A DNA stretch of 57,088 bases from NCBI GenBank assembly GCA_036381125.1, contig DASVDK010000379.1, positions 1 through 57,088 on the forward strand, written 5' to 3'. The stretch is from DASVDK01 sp036381125 [NCBI: Thermodesulfobacteriota bacterium]. Its GTDB lineage: Bacteria > DASVDK01. This document shows, one piece after another, positions 16,584 through 24,918 of the stretch (its first letter is position 1; the number at the start of each line of letters is the position of its first letter). A program made the translations under genes and the position numbers. The notes below the pieces were generated by a model that was not told the origin of the DNA, did not search any database, and worked only from the letters and a program-made list of their open reading frames with translations.

Positions 16584-17734
16584 CGTGCACCTCCCCTGTC
16601 GCCGGCCGCGGCGCCCGAGACCGGTCGCTCGCCGCTCACCCACCGGTCCACGTGCGCGACGATGCGCGGCCCGAGGTCGCCGGCCGCGACGGCGACGAGA
16701 CCGGCCAGCACGGCCGCCACGACGAGGCCGCCGACGAGCCGGCGCCACCCGTGACGCCCCGCGCGCGGCCCCGGCGCGCCGGTCGCGCCGCCCGCCCAGG
16801 CCGGCGCGGCTTCGGGCTCCTTGCGCATGACCGCGTCGTCCGCCCAGGCCGGTGCGGCTTCGGGCTCCCTGCGCATGACCGCGTCGCCGTCGACGGCCTC
16901 GGCCGCCGCGAGGTCCCGGAACCCGGTCTCCCCGGTCGGCTCCAGGTCGCGGACCGCCTCGATCACCGCCCCGTCGTCGACCAGGCGTTGCTCCTTCGCG
17001 TACGCGGTCAGGAGCGCGTTGTCGGCCAGGATGTTGATGAGTCGCGGGATGCCCCGCGAGTAGTAGTAGATCTCGTCGAGCGCTCGATCCGTGAAGATCC
17101 GACCGGTCGCCCCCGCGATCCTGAGCCGCTGCACGATGTAATCCAGCGTCTCGGTGCGCGTCAGCGGCGGGATGTGGTACCGGAGGCTGATGCGCTGCTT
17201 GAGCTGCCGGAGGCTCGGGTGGTTCAGCGTGAGGTTCAGCTCGGGCTGACCGACCAGGACGAGCTGGAGCAGCTTCTCCTTGGACGTCTCGAGGTTCGAC
17301 AGGAGCCGGACCGACTCGAGCAGCTCGCGCGAGAGGTTCTGGGCCTCGTCGATGATGAGGACGGAGTTCTCCCCGCGGGCAAGCCGGTCGATGAGCCAGG
17401 CGTTCAGCTCGGCCACGAGGTCGCCGACCGACGTCGAGGTGGTCGGGACGCCGAAGTCCTCCACGACGGCGCGCATCAGGTCGGCCTGCGAGAGGCTCGT
17501 GTTGAACAGGTACGCCGCCCGGACGTTGGGGTCGAGCCGGTCGAGGAGCGTGTGGAGCAGCGTCGTCTTGCCCGACCCGACCTCGCCCGTCAGCACGAGG
17601 AAGCCCTTCCGCTCCCGGACCCCGTAGGTGAGGATGGCGAGCGCCTCCTGGTGGTGCGCCGAGAGGTAGAGGAAGCGCGGATCGGGCGTGACGTTGAACG
17701 GCCGCTCCGCGAACCCGAAGAACCGGAGGTACAC
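16580..17734 (-). CDS. XrtA-associated ExeA-like AAA ATPase
   Basis: A 384-residue protein from ATG 17734. It begins MYLRFFGFAERPFNVTPDP, the standard opening of ExeA/GspA-like ATPases in exosortase loci. Walker A is GEVGSGKTT (about residue 50) and Walker B is SVLIIDEAQ (about residue 125). LRQLKQRISLRYHIPPL and a C-terminal helical region follow. A linker with two 16-residue repeats leads to a membrane helix near residues 338-358 and a short periplasmic tail. It probably couples ATP hydrolysis to assembly of the export apparatus. It overlaps the kinase gene, so the two are translationally coupled. Confidence 0.88.
   Translation of the reverse strand: MYLRFFGFAERPFNVTPDPRFLYLSAHHQEALAILTYGVRERKGFLVLTGEVGSGKTTLLHTLLDRLDPNVRAAYLFNTSLSQADLMRAVVEDFGVPTTSTSVGDLVAELNAWLIDRLARGENSVLIIDEAQNLSRELLESVRLLSNLETSKEKLLQLVLVGQPELNLTLNHPSLRQLKQRISLRYHIPPLTRTETLDYIVQRLRIAGATGRIFTDRALDEIYYYSRGIPRLINILADNALLTAYAKEQRLVDDGAVIEAVRDLEPTGETGFRDLAAAEAVDGDAVMRREPEAAPAWADDAVMRKEPEAAPAWAGGATGAPGPRAGRHGWRRLVGGLVVAAVLAGLVAVAAGDLGPRIVAHVDRWVSGERPVSGAAAGDRGGAR
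16793..16885 (-). repeat. In-frame tandem repeat in the ATPase linker
   Basis: Two copies of a 48-bp unit encode DAVMRREPEAAPAWAD and DAVMRKEPEAAPAWAG. They are nearly identical at DNA level and keep the frame. They lie between the ATPase core and the membrane helix, so copy number would change linker length. Confidence 0.8.
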
Positions 17735-17746
17735 GAGCCGTCGCTC

Positions 17747-19231
17747 CTAGAGCCGGGCGGCCTGCGGCGCCCGTACCGGCTGACCGCGCCTGGCCCGCCG
17801 CCGCGCCCTGGCCTCCTCGTGCGCGAGGTCCGGGATCGCGCCGAGTACCGGCAGGCCGTACGCCTGCTTCAACTCCTCCACCGTGCGCACCGACTGGTCG
17901 AGCGTCTCGCCGAGATAGACGCCGCCCGCACCGGCCCCGAGACCGAGCACCAGGCCGACGAGGAGGATCTTGAGCCGGTCCGGCTTGACCGGCCGCTTCG
18001 GGACGTCGGCGGGGTCGAGCACCGTGAAGGTCTCCCCGGCCTGCTTGCGCTCGAGGTCCTCGGCCATGCCCGCCTGGATCTGCTTGCCGAGCAGCGACTG
18101 GTAGGTGGCCTTGAGGTTCTCGTAGTCACGTGTGAGCGTCGCGTACTCCTGCTCGCGCCGCGGCATGGCGGCCACGAGGGCACGCGCCTCCTGGATCTGG
18201 CGCTCGAGTTCCTGCCGCTCTGCCGCCCGGCTGGCGAGGTCGACGCGGATCTGATCGAACTCGCGCTGCAGCGCGACGTACATCGGGTCGCGGGCGAGCT
18301 CCGCGGCCGGCGCGGGCGGCAGCGAGACCTGGCCCCCGCCGTTCCGCATCTGGGCCTCGATCTCCTTGATCCGGCGCCGCGTCATGACGACGTCCGGGTG
18401 CCGGCTGGTGAACTGGGTCTCGAGCGCCTGCAGCTCCGCGTGGAGCCTGACGAGCTCGGCCCGAAGCGGCGAGACCGCCTCCGGCTCGGCCGCCCGGGCG
18501 CGAAGCGAGGCCATCTGCTGCTGCACGAGGCCGCGCCGCTCCGTGAGCCGGAGCGTCGCCTCGCGGTTGGCCGCGAGTCGCTGCTCGAGCTGGTCGAGCG
18601 CCCGGAGGTTCGCCTCCTTCTGCTCCGGCAGCTCGCCGAGGTGCGCCTCGCGATAGGCGCGGATCTCCGCCTCCTTGGCCGCGAGCTGCTCCTCCATTTC
18701 CCGCCGCTGCTGGTCGATGAACTGGGCGGTTCCCTCGGCCCGCTGCGCCCGGATCTTCGAGTTCTCGGCGATGAAGAGGGAGGCGAGCTGGTTGGTGATC
18801 TGCTGGACCAGCCGCGGCTCGCGCCCCTCGAACCCGATCACGAAGGAGTCGCTCCCCGACACCCGCACGTCGATGTGCTGGCGGAGCCCGTTCACGCGCC
18901 GCTCCATCGCCGCCGGGTCGTCCCAGTCCTCGCGCCAGAGGCCGAGCGTGCGGATGACCTGCTCGAGCCGGGTCCGGCTCATGACCTGCTGGGAGAGCGT
19001 CGTCAGGCGGTCCTTGACCTCGATGTTCGAGATGGGGGCGATGTACCGCTCGGGGATCTTGGCCGGGTCGACGAGGATCACCGTCTCGGCCCGGTACACG
19101 TCGGGCAGCCACCAGGCGACCAGCGCCGAGCCGAGCACGATCACGAGGAACGGGATCAGGAAGAGCCACCACCGCCGGGCGATCAACGCCCGGATCTCCG
19201 CCATCCCGAACGCCTGCCGAATGGTCTCCAT
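17747..19231 (-). CDS. Wzz-like polysaccharide chain-length determinant, exosortase-associated
   Basis: A 494-residue inner-membrane protein. I take ATG 19231; GTG 19234 just before it is possible. A first membrane helix at about 20-43 (WWLFLIPFLVIVLGSALVAWW) is followed by the Wzz domain (YRAETVILVDPAKIPERYI). A long coiled coil (about 150-390, many E/R/Q heptads) leads to a GNVR-like region, the second helix (LKILLVGLVLGLGAGAGGVY) and a short basic tail. There is no fused kinase; the separate kinase at 15534 supplies it. It sets polymer length and bridges to the export lipoprotein. Confidence 0.9.
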   Translation of the reverse strand: METIRQAFGMAEIRALIARRWWLFLIPFLVIVLGSALVAWWLPDVYRAETVILVDPAKIPERYIAPISNIEVKDRLTTLSQQVMSRTRLEQVIRTLGLWREDWDDPAAMERRVNGLRQHIDVRVSGSDSFVIGFEGREPRLVQQITNQLASLFIAENSKIRAQRAEGTAQFIDQQRREMEEQLAAKEAEIRAYREAHLGELPEQKEANLRALDQLEQRLAANREATLRLTERRGLVQQQMASLRARAAEPEAVSPLRAELVRLHAELQALETQFTSRHPDVVMTRRRIKEIEAQMRNGGGQVSLPPAPAAELARDPMYVALQREFDQIRVDLASRAAERQELERQIQEARALVAAMPRREQEYATLTRDYENLKATYQSLLGKQIQAGMAEDLERKQAGETFTVLDPADVPKRPVKPDRLKILLVGLVLGLGAGAGGVYLGETLDQSVRTVEELKQAYGLPVLGAIPDLAHEEARARRRARRGQPVRAPQAARL

Positions 19232-19268
19232 CACACTCCCCCGGCGACTGTCGCCGCCTCGAAGGACG

Positions 19269-20561
19269 TCACGGGGCGAGACCGGCCATCTCCCGGATCG
19301 GCCAGAGGACCTCGATCCCGACGAGGGCGCTGTTCTCGTCGATACCCGACCGGCCGTCGACCTGGTCCTCGTACCGGTACCGGTACGACACGAGCGCCGA
19401 CGCCCACCGGATGAACCGCCACGAGAGGCTGACGGTCCCCTGGACCGTGTCGGAATCCGTCCCCAGGCCGCGCACCGACCTGGTGCGCAGGAACGCGAGC
19501 GCCCCCCCGGCCGACAGTCCCGGGCTCAGCGTCCGGCTGATCGACGCCTCCAGCACGTCGCGCGTGGAGACGTCGCCCGACCCGTCGCCCGTCCCGATCT
19601 CCCGCGCGATCCGCAGTTGCCACTGTCCCTGCGCCAGGTCTCCGCGCAGCGTCGCCCCGCCGTATCCGAGGTCCTCGTCGCCAACCTCGTCGCCCCCCTC
19701 GTCGCCGCCGTCGCGCGTGCGGACCGCGGCATAGCCGGCCGTGAGGGCGAGCCGGAGGACCTCCGAGATGCGCCGCTCCCACGAGAGGTCCGCGCGCACG
19801 ACGGTCGCGTCGGGGGTCACCTCGAACAGCGTCAGGTCGTACCGCAGCCCCAGCTCGAGGTCGTCCGCCGGGGTCAGGCGGTAGTCCGTCGAGAGCCGGC
19901 CGGCGTACGTCTGCTCGTCCTCCACGAAGAGGTCGTCGAGCGACTCGTTGACGATCCAGAGGGCCTCGGCCCCGACGGCCCAGCGCGGCGTGAGGTCGTA
20001 GTCCGTCCCGACCCGGAGCTGATTCCTGATCTCGTCCTCCCGGACGAGGAGCGACCGGAGGTCCAGGACGTCCACGCCGGGGGTCCGCGCCGCTTCCTCG
20101 AAGCTGCGAAACGTCTGCCCCTGCGGGGTCACGAAGACGAGGTCCTGGGTCGGGTCGGGCGAGAGCCGGAAGTCCTCCCGGAGGAAGAGCCTCCAGCGTG
20201 GGGTCGCCATGTAGTCGAGCCGGGCGCTCGCATTGTGGTCCACCCCCGGGCTCTCGCCCTCGCGGAAGTGCTCGAACCGGAAGTTCACGGCGTACTGGGC
20301 GGTCCCCTCGAGCTTCCCGCCGACCACGCCGGCCCGAATGCCAGGCGTCACGTTCGACGTGAACCCGCTGCGCTCGTTCTCGGGGACGAAGTCGACGTTG
20401 TCGCTGAAGGTCTCGCTCAAGCCGACCGACGGGACCAGCTCGAACCGCTGCTGGGCGGCCGCGCGCGTGGCCAGGGCCAGCGTCAGGGCCGCGGCGCCCG
20501 CCGGGAGCGCGAGGCCGGCGGCCACGCACCCCGCCATCCGTCTCGTCATCCGCGCCGCCAT
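19269..20561 (-). CDS. Outer-membrane beta-barrel protein of the exosortase-associated EPS system
   Basis: A 430-residue protein from ATG 20561 with a signal peptide (a GLALPAGAAALTLALATRAAA core ending A-A-A-Q). The mature part starts RFELVPSVGLSETFSDNV, the typical opening of PEP-CTERM-system barrels (TIGR03016-like). Alternating aromatic/polar strands continue to the end. An acidic, glycine-rich loop, GGDEGGDEVGDEDLG, lies near residue 282. It probably forms or braces the outer-membrane exit for the polymer with the export lipoprotein encoded immediately downstream on the map (20564) and transcribed just before it. Confidence 0.8.
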   Translation of the reverse strand: MAARMTRRMAGCVAAGLALPAGAAALTLALATRAAAQQRFELVPSVGLSETFSDNVDFVPENERSGFTSNVTPGIRAGVVGGKLEGTAQYAVNFRFEHFREGESPGVDHNASARLDYMATPRWRLFLREDFRLSPDPTQDLVFVTPQGQTFRSFEEAARTPGVDVLDLRSLLVREDEIRNQLRVGTDYDLTPRWAVGAEALWIVNESLDDLFVEDEQTYAGRLSTDYRLTPADDLELGLRYDLTLFEVTPDATVVRADLSWERRISEVLRLALTAGYAAVRTRDGGDEGGDEVGDEDLGYGGATLRGDLAQGQWQLRIAREIGTGDGSGDVSTRDVLEASISRTLSPGLSAGGALAFLRTRSVRGLGTDSDTVQGTVSLSWRFIRWASALVSYRYRYEDQVDGRSGIDENSALVGIEVLWPIREMAGLAP

Positions 20562-20563
20562 GG

Positions 20564-21199
20564 CTAGAACAGGCTCTGCGGCACCATGATGGTGTCGTCG
20601 CGCTGCAGGAGGATGTTCTGCCGGTCGTCGCCCGCGAGCAGGTCGTTGTAGCGGATGCCGATCCGCATGAGCCGCCCGTCGGGTCCCTTGCGGAGCACGA
20701 CCATCCGGTTGGGGGCCGCGAAGGGCGTCAGGCCGCCGGCGAGCGCGATCGCCTCGAGCACCGAGACGCGCCGCTTCACCTCGATCACGCCGGGCTTCTG
20801 CACCTGGCCGAGGACGTTGACCTTGAGGCTGTTGATCTCCTTGACCGCCACCGTCACGGCCGGCGCGGTGACGTACTCCTTCAACCGCCTGGCGATCTCG
20901 TCGCGCAGCTCGACCGCCGTGAGGCCGGCCGCCTGGATGTCGTTGAGGAGCGGAAGCGAGATCTTGCCGTCGGGGCGGACCGGCACCTCACCGGAGAGCT
21001 GCTCGTTGCGCCAGACGGTGATGTGCAGGACGTCGGCCGGGCCGATGCGGTATTCGTCGAGCGCCGCCGCGGTCGCCGGGACGGCGGCGCCGACGGTCCC
21101 GCGGTCGGCGCCGGCCGGTCCGGTCGTCCCGCACCCCGCGAGCGCGGGGACGACGACTGCCGCGAGAACGAGGGATACGTGCCACCTTGGCTGCCGCAT
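20564..21199 (-). CDS. Wza-like polysaccharide export lipoprotein
   Basis: A 211-residue protein from ATG 21199; GGAGG sits 9 nt upstream, which favours this over GTG 21205. A lipoprotein signal ends in the lipobox LAGC. The poly_export domain follows: EYRIGPADVLHITVWRNEQL, VRPDGKISLPLLNDIQAAG and VAVKEINSLKVNVLGQV with two SLBB-like segments. DTIMVPQSLF closes it. Short Wza forms of this kind go with exosortase loci and need a separate barrel, here the gene at 19269. It lies 2 bp from that gene and 104 bp after the activator gene. Confidence 0.9.
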   Translation of the reverse strand: MRQPRWHVSLVLAAVVVPALAGCGTTGPAGADRGTVGAAVPATAAALDEYRIGPADVLHITVWRNEQLSGEVPVRPDGKISLPLLNDIQAAGLTAVELRDEIARRLKEYVTAPAVTVAVKEINSLKVNVLGQVQKPGVIEVKRRVSVLEAIALAGGLTPFAAPNRMVVLRKGPDGRLMRIGIRYNDLLAGDDRQNILLQRDDTIMVPQSLF

Positions 21200-21303
21200 C
21201 GTCACGCGCCTCCACCGGCTCGCCGCCGGCATCGACTCCGGGCTCCCGCGTCCGTGAGGCGGCCGCCGCACGCCCCGACGGCCCCCCGCGGTCGGTCGTT
21301 TCG

Positions 21304-22734
21304 TCAGGCCGGGTGCCGGTCGAGTTCGTTCTCCTTGATCTTGTAGAGGAGCGCCTTGTAGGAGATCTGGAGGATCTCCGCGGCCTCTTTCCGGTTCCAC
21401 CGCGTCCAGTTGAGCACCTGCGAGATGACCTCCCGCTCCGCCTTGCGCGCGGCTTCCCGGCCGACGTCCTTCAGCGACACCGGCCGATCGCCGTCGGCCT
21501 CGATCGGCGTTTCGGCCGCCACGCTGGCGGCCGCCGCGACCGCCTGCGCCTCGGGCTCGATCTCGCGGCTGCGCAGGGCGAACTCCGTGTGGATGGCCGA
21601 CTCGTTGCCGAGGACCACCGCTCGCTTGATCATGTTCTCGAGCTCGCGCACGTTGCCCGGCCAGTGGTAGGTCATGAACCGCCGCATCGTCTCCTCGGTG
21701 AGCGGACGATAGGGCCGGTTGTACTGCCGCGAGTAGCGGGTCAGGAAGTGGTCCACCAGCAGCGGGATCTCGTCGCGCCGCTCGCGCAGGGGCGGCAGCG
21801 TGACGCTGACCACGTTCAGCCGGTAGTAGAGGTCCTCGCGAAAGTGCCCCTCGCGGACCGCCTTCTGGAGGTCGCGGTTGGTGGCGGCCAGCACCCGAAC
21901 GTCCACCGAGACGTCCCCCTCGCCGCCGAGGCGCGAGAACTCCCCGTCCTGGAGGACCTGCAGGAGCTTCGCCTGCAGCGCGGGGTGCATCTCGCTGATC
22001 TCGTCGAGGAAGATCGTGCCGTGGTTGGCCAGCTCGAACTTCCCCTGCTTGCGGAGGTTCGCCCCGGTGAACGCGCCCCGCTCGTAGCCGAACAGCTCGC
22101 TCTCGAGGAGCTGCTCGGGGAGCGCCGCGCAGTTGATCTTGACGAACGGCTTGTCCCGCCGGTGGGACTCCTGGAAGAGGGTCCGGGCGACCACCTCCTT
22201 CCCGGTCCCGCTCTCGCCCCGGATGAGGACGGTCACGTCCGTCTTCGCCACCTGGTCGATCATCTGACGGACGTGGTGCATCCGCTCGTTCTCGCCGAAG
22301 AGCAACTGGTAGCTCGTCTGCTCCTGGATCTGCTCCTTGAGCGAGCGGACCTCGGACGCCAGCTCGAGCCGGTCGAGGACCTTCGTGATCGTGAAGTTCA
22401 GCTCCTCCGGGTCGAACGGCTTGTTGAGGAAGTCGTTCGCCCCGAGCTTCATCGCCTTGACGATCGTCTGCGCCCGGCCGTGCGCCGACAGCATGATCAC
22501 CGACACGTCCGGCCGGACCGCCTTGATCTCCTCGAGCGTACGCAGGCCGTCCTTGCCCGGCATGAGCACGTCCAGCACGACCACGGTCGGCTTGAACGCC
22601 TGCACCTGGCGGACGGCGTCGTCTCCGTTCTGGACGCTGATGCAGTGGAACCCGTACTGGGCGAGCAGCGTCCGCAGGTAGTTGCACATGGACGGCTCGT
22701 CGTCCACGACGAGCACTCGGGTCTTCTCGGCCAA
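21304..22734 (-). CDS. Sigma-54-dependent response regulator (PrsR-like activator 1)
   Basis: A 476-residue protein. I chose TTG 22734 because AAGGGGGGG lies just upstream and AEKTRVLVVDDEPSM then starts the receiver at once; GTG 22749 is an alternative. The receiver domain (1-120) has the phospho-Asp in VVVLDVLMPG. The AAA+ domain follows with GESGTGKE (Walker A), GAFTGA (sigma-54 contact loop) and GTIFLDEISEM (Walker B). A Fis-type helix-turn-helix ends the protein (WNRKEAAEILQISYKALLYK). It should activate RpoN promoters in the EPS locus. Its own promoter at 22837-22852 is also of the sigma-54 type, so positive autoregulation or control by activator 2 is likely. Confidence 0.9.
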   Translation of the reverse strand: MAEKTRVLVVDDEPSMCNYLRTLLAQYGFHCISVQNGDDAVRQVQAFKPTVVVLDVLMPGKDGLRTLEEIKAVRPDVSVIMLSAHGRAQTIVKAMKLGANDFLNKPFDPEELNFTITKVLDRLELASEVRSLKEQIQEQTSYQLLFGENERMHHVRQMIDQVAKTDVTVLIRGESGTGKEVVARTLFQESHRRDKPFVKINCAALPEQLLESELFGYERGAFTGANLRKQGKFELANHGTIFLDEISEMHPALQAKLLQVLQDGEFSRLGGEGDVSVDVRVLAATNRDLQKAVREGHFREDLYYRLNVVSVTLPPLRERRDEIPLLVDHFLTRYSRQYNRPYRPLTEETMRRFMTYHWPGNVRELENMIKRAVVLGNESAIHTEFALRSREIEPEAQAVAAAASVAAETPIEADGDRPVSLKDVGREAARKAEREVISQVLNWTRWNRKEAAEILQISYKALLYKIKENELDRHPA

Positions 22735-22836
22735 TTCCCCCCCTTGCACGTGAGGCGCCGCTTGCCCGGAGGTCGCCCCGTCGAGGTGTGGTTCGCCAGC
22801 AGACCGGACAAGCGGCCTACGTTCCGCGTGACGTTG

Positions 22837-22852
22837 AGCAAGCGATGTGCCA
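22837..22852 (-). promoter_or_regulatory. Sigma-54 (-24/-12) promoter for the EPS operon
   Basis: The minus strand reads TGGCACATCGCTTGCT, a near-perfect RpoN promoter (TGGCAC, N5, TTGCT). Transcription would start near 22826 and give a leader of about 90 nt before the TTG start at 22734. A palindrome TGCCGCGGCA at 23004-23013, about 150 bp upstream, has the right position for an enhancer (activator-binding) site. No sigma-70 promoter is obvious here. Confidence 0.8.
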
Positions 22853-23027
22853 AGGGGATCTCGCCCCGCGGCGGCCGTGACGGCGCGCAAGGCAAACGCG
22901 CCCGCCCTCGTCGGATGCGGCGATTGGCCGCTTGACGCGGGGCCGAGCACGCGGTCGCGTCGATCGGGCTGTCGTGAGGATTGCCCTGCCGAGGGAAAAG
23001 ATTTGCCGCGGCAGGCAGCCGGTCGCA

Positions 23028-23254
23028 GAACCGGGAAGCGGTTCCGGCGTCGAGTCGTCAGGAGGGGGGCGGGCCATCGGTTGCCTGATCGCCCCGCGAA
23101 GCCTTCGGCTTCGTGGGAATGGGGAGGTTGTCAGGAGGGGGGCGGAGCGTCGGCCACGGAGACACCGGCGGCGCCTCTGGAGCGAAGGCCGGACTTGCTC
23201 CGGCCGGAGCGATTGAGAGAATGGGGAGGTTGTCAGGAGGGGGGCGGAGCGTCG
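23028..23254 (-). repeat. Array of three hairpin-plus-G/C-rich repeat units
   Basis: Two identical 36-bp repeats lie at 23117-23152 and 23219-23254. A partial third copy (the 16-bp core GTCAGGAGGGGGGCGG) lies at 23057-23072. Each is preceded by a short hairpin: 23028-23044 (GAACCG stem), 23093-23117 (CGAAGCC stem, loop TTC) and 23187-23205 (GGCCGGA stem). The first two hairpins stand exactly 12 nt from the shared core; the third stands 26 nt away. On the minus strand the repeats carry CCCCTCCTGAC and CCTCCCC, which resemble anti-Shine-Dalgarno runs. The array lies in the 553-bp gap between the two activator genes. Its function is unknown. Confidence 0.75.
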
Positions 23255-23286
23255 ATGAGAGACAGCGCGGAGTCCCCCTCCTGACT
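23230..23286 (-). terminator. Stem-loop after activator 2 (possible terminator)
   Basis: Just past the stop of the 23288-24757 gene, GTCAGGAGGGGG (minus strand, ending near 23274) can pair with CCCCCTCCTGAC from the second 36-bp repeat, giving a stem of about 12 bp with a loop near 30 nt. A smaller alternative hairpin (GGAGTC/GACTCC) overlaps it. There is no T-tract, so termination is only a guess. Confidence 0.35.
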
Positions 23287-23287
23287 C

Positions 23288-24757
23288 CTATCGCCCGCCG
23301 TTCACGATCCCGCTTTCCTTGATCTTGTAGAGGAGCGCCTTGTAGGAGATGTTCAGGATCTTGGCGGCCTTCTTCCGGTTCCAGTTGGTCTGGTTGAGGA
23401 CGCGCTGGATGATCTCCTTCTCGGCCTCGAGCGCCGCCTTCTTCGTGATCTCCTTGAGCGAGATCGCCTGCGGTCCGGCGGGGCGCCCCTGGCCGTCGAC
23501 CGCCACGCCGACCGCCGGGACCGGGGCCGCCGGCACGGGAGCGCCGGCGCTCGCCGAGGCGGCGGCCGCCGCCTGACGCGCCGCGTTGATCGAGGCGTTC
23601 AGCTCGGCCACGACGGACGCCTGGTCCTCGAGGACGACGATGCGCTTGATCATGTTCTCGAGCTCGCGCACGTTGCCGGGCCACTCGTGCGTCATGAAGA
23701 GGCCCATGAGGTTCTCGGGCACCTGCGCGATGTTCTTGTTGAACTTCTTGTTGTACTTCTCGAGGAAGTACTCGCAGAGGATCGGGATCTCCTCCTTGCG
23801 CTCGCGCAGCGCCGGGACGTAGATGCTGACGACGTTGAGCCGATAGTACAGGTCCTCGCGGAACCGCCCCTCCTTCACCATCAGCTCGAGGTCCTTGTTC
23901 GTCGCCGCGACGACCCGCACGTCGACCTGGATGTCGCGCTTGCCGCCGAGCCGCGAGAACTCCCCGTCCTGGAGGACCTGCAGGAGCTTCGCCTGGAGCG
24001 GCGGCGACATCTCGGCGATCTCGTCGAGGAAGATGGTCCCCTCGTTGGCCAGCTCGAACTTGCCCGGCTTCTGCTTGAAGGCGCCGGTGAAGGCCCCCTT
24101 CTCGAAGCCGAACAGCTCGCTCTCGAGCAGCTCCTCCGGCAGCGCGGCGCAGTTCACCTTGATGAACGGCTTTTTCGCGCGGAGCGAGTTGAAGTGGATC
24201 GACCGGGAGACGATCTCCTTGCCGACGCCGCTCTCGCCGCGGATGAGGACGGTCACGTCGGTCGGCGCGACCTGCTCGATGATGTCCTTGACCTTGTTCA
24301 TCTTGTCGGAGACGGAGAGGAAGTACCCCTCCTTCCGCTTGACGTCGAGCTGGGTCTTGAGGCTCTTCAGCTCCTGGACGAGCTTGTTCTTCTCGAGGAC
24401 GGAGTTCATGGCGAAGTCCAGCTCCTCCTCCTCGAACGGCTTGGTGAGGTAGTCGGAGGCGCCGAGCTTCATGGCCTTGACGATGGTGCCGGTCTCTCCC
24501 ACCCCGGTCAGCATGATGACCGGGGTCTGCCGCGCGATCTTCCGGATGCGGCCGAGCACCTCGAGCCCGTCCATCTTCGGGAGCATGATGTCGAGGATGA
24601 TCAGCGAGAAGGTCGCCCCCTCCGAGAGGCGCTGCAGCGCCTCCTCACCGTCCTGGGCAAGGACGACGTCGAATCCCTTGAGCGTGAGGAGCGACTTCAG
24701 GTACTGGCGGATGTTCTCTTCGTCGTCCACCACGAGGATGGGCGGCAGGCGAGTCAT
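23288..24757 (-). CDS. Sigma-54-dependent response regulator (activator 2)
   Basis: A 489-residue protein from ATG 24757, with GGGAGGGAAGG as ribosome site. The receiver domain (ILVVDDEENIRQYL; phospho-Asp in IILDIMLPK) leads to an AAA+ domain with GESGVGKE, GAFTGA and GTIFLDEIAEM. An alanine/proline-rich linker of about 45 residues precedes the Fis-type DNA-binding end (WNRKKAAKILNISYKALLYK). It is strongly similar to activator 1 along its length, including the last helix, so the two may bind related sites. Base composition is slightly less GC-biased here and lysine is more common. It probably works with an NtrB-like kinase. Confidence 0.9.
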   Translation of the reverse strand: MTRLPPILVVDDEENIRQYLKSLLTLKGFDVVLAQDGEEALQRLSEGATFSLIILDIMLPKMDGLEVLGRIRKIARQTPVIMLTGVGETGTIVKAMKLGASDYLTKPFEEEELDFAMNSVLEKNKLVQELKSLKTQLDVKRKEGYFLSVSDKMNKVKDIIEQVAPTDVTVLIRGESGVGKEIVSRSIHFNSLRAKKPFIKVNCAALPEELLESELFGFEKGAFTGAFKQKPGKFELANEGTIFLDEIAEMSPPLQAKLLQVLQDGEFSRLGGKRDIQVDVRVVAATNKDLELMVKEGRFREDLYYRLNVVSIYVPALRERKEEIPILCEYFLEKYNKKFNKNIAQVPENLMGLFMTHEWPGNVRELENMIKRIVVLEDQASVVAELNASINAARQAAAAASASAGAPVPAAPVPAVGVAVDGQGRPAGPQAISLKEITKKAALEAEKEIIQRVLNQTNWNRKKAAKILNISYKALLYKIKESGIVNGGR

Positions 24758-24918
24758 GTGCGGCCTTCCCTCCCAGGAATCGGGGGAGAGAGTATCAGAT
24801 TTCCCCGGGGGGGACAAGCTGGCCCGAAACGGGAGGGTAATCACTTTCCTCTCCTCGGCCCAGGATCAGGCCATGCGACCCGAATCAGCCTCGGGAGAGG
24901 AAGCGGGTGGGCGTGCGA

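Noticed and set aside
13875-16754. Very long plus-strand open frame (about 959 codons) opposite the EPS kinase and primer genes
   Set aside because: It is antisense to three genes with clear motifs, is dominated by R, E, D, H and P as expected of a GC-rich shadow frame, and has no domain of its own.
23117-23254. CRISPR-like pair of 36-bp repeats
   Set aside because: Only two full copies, a 66-bp intervening segment containing its own hairpin, and no cas genes.
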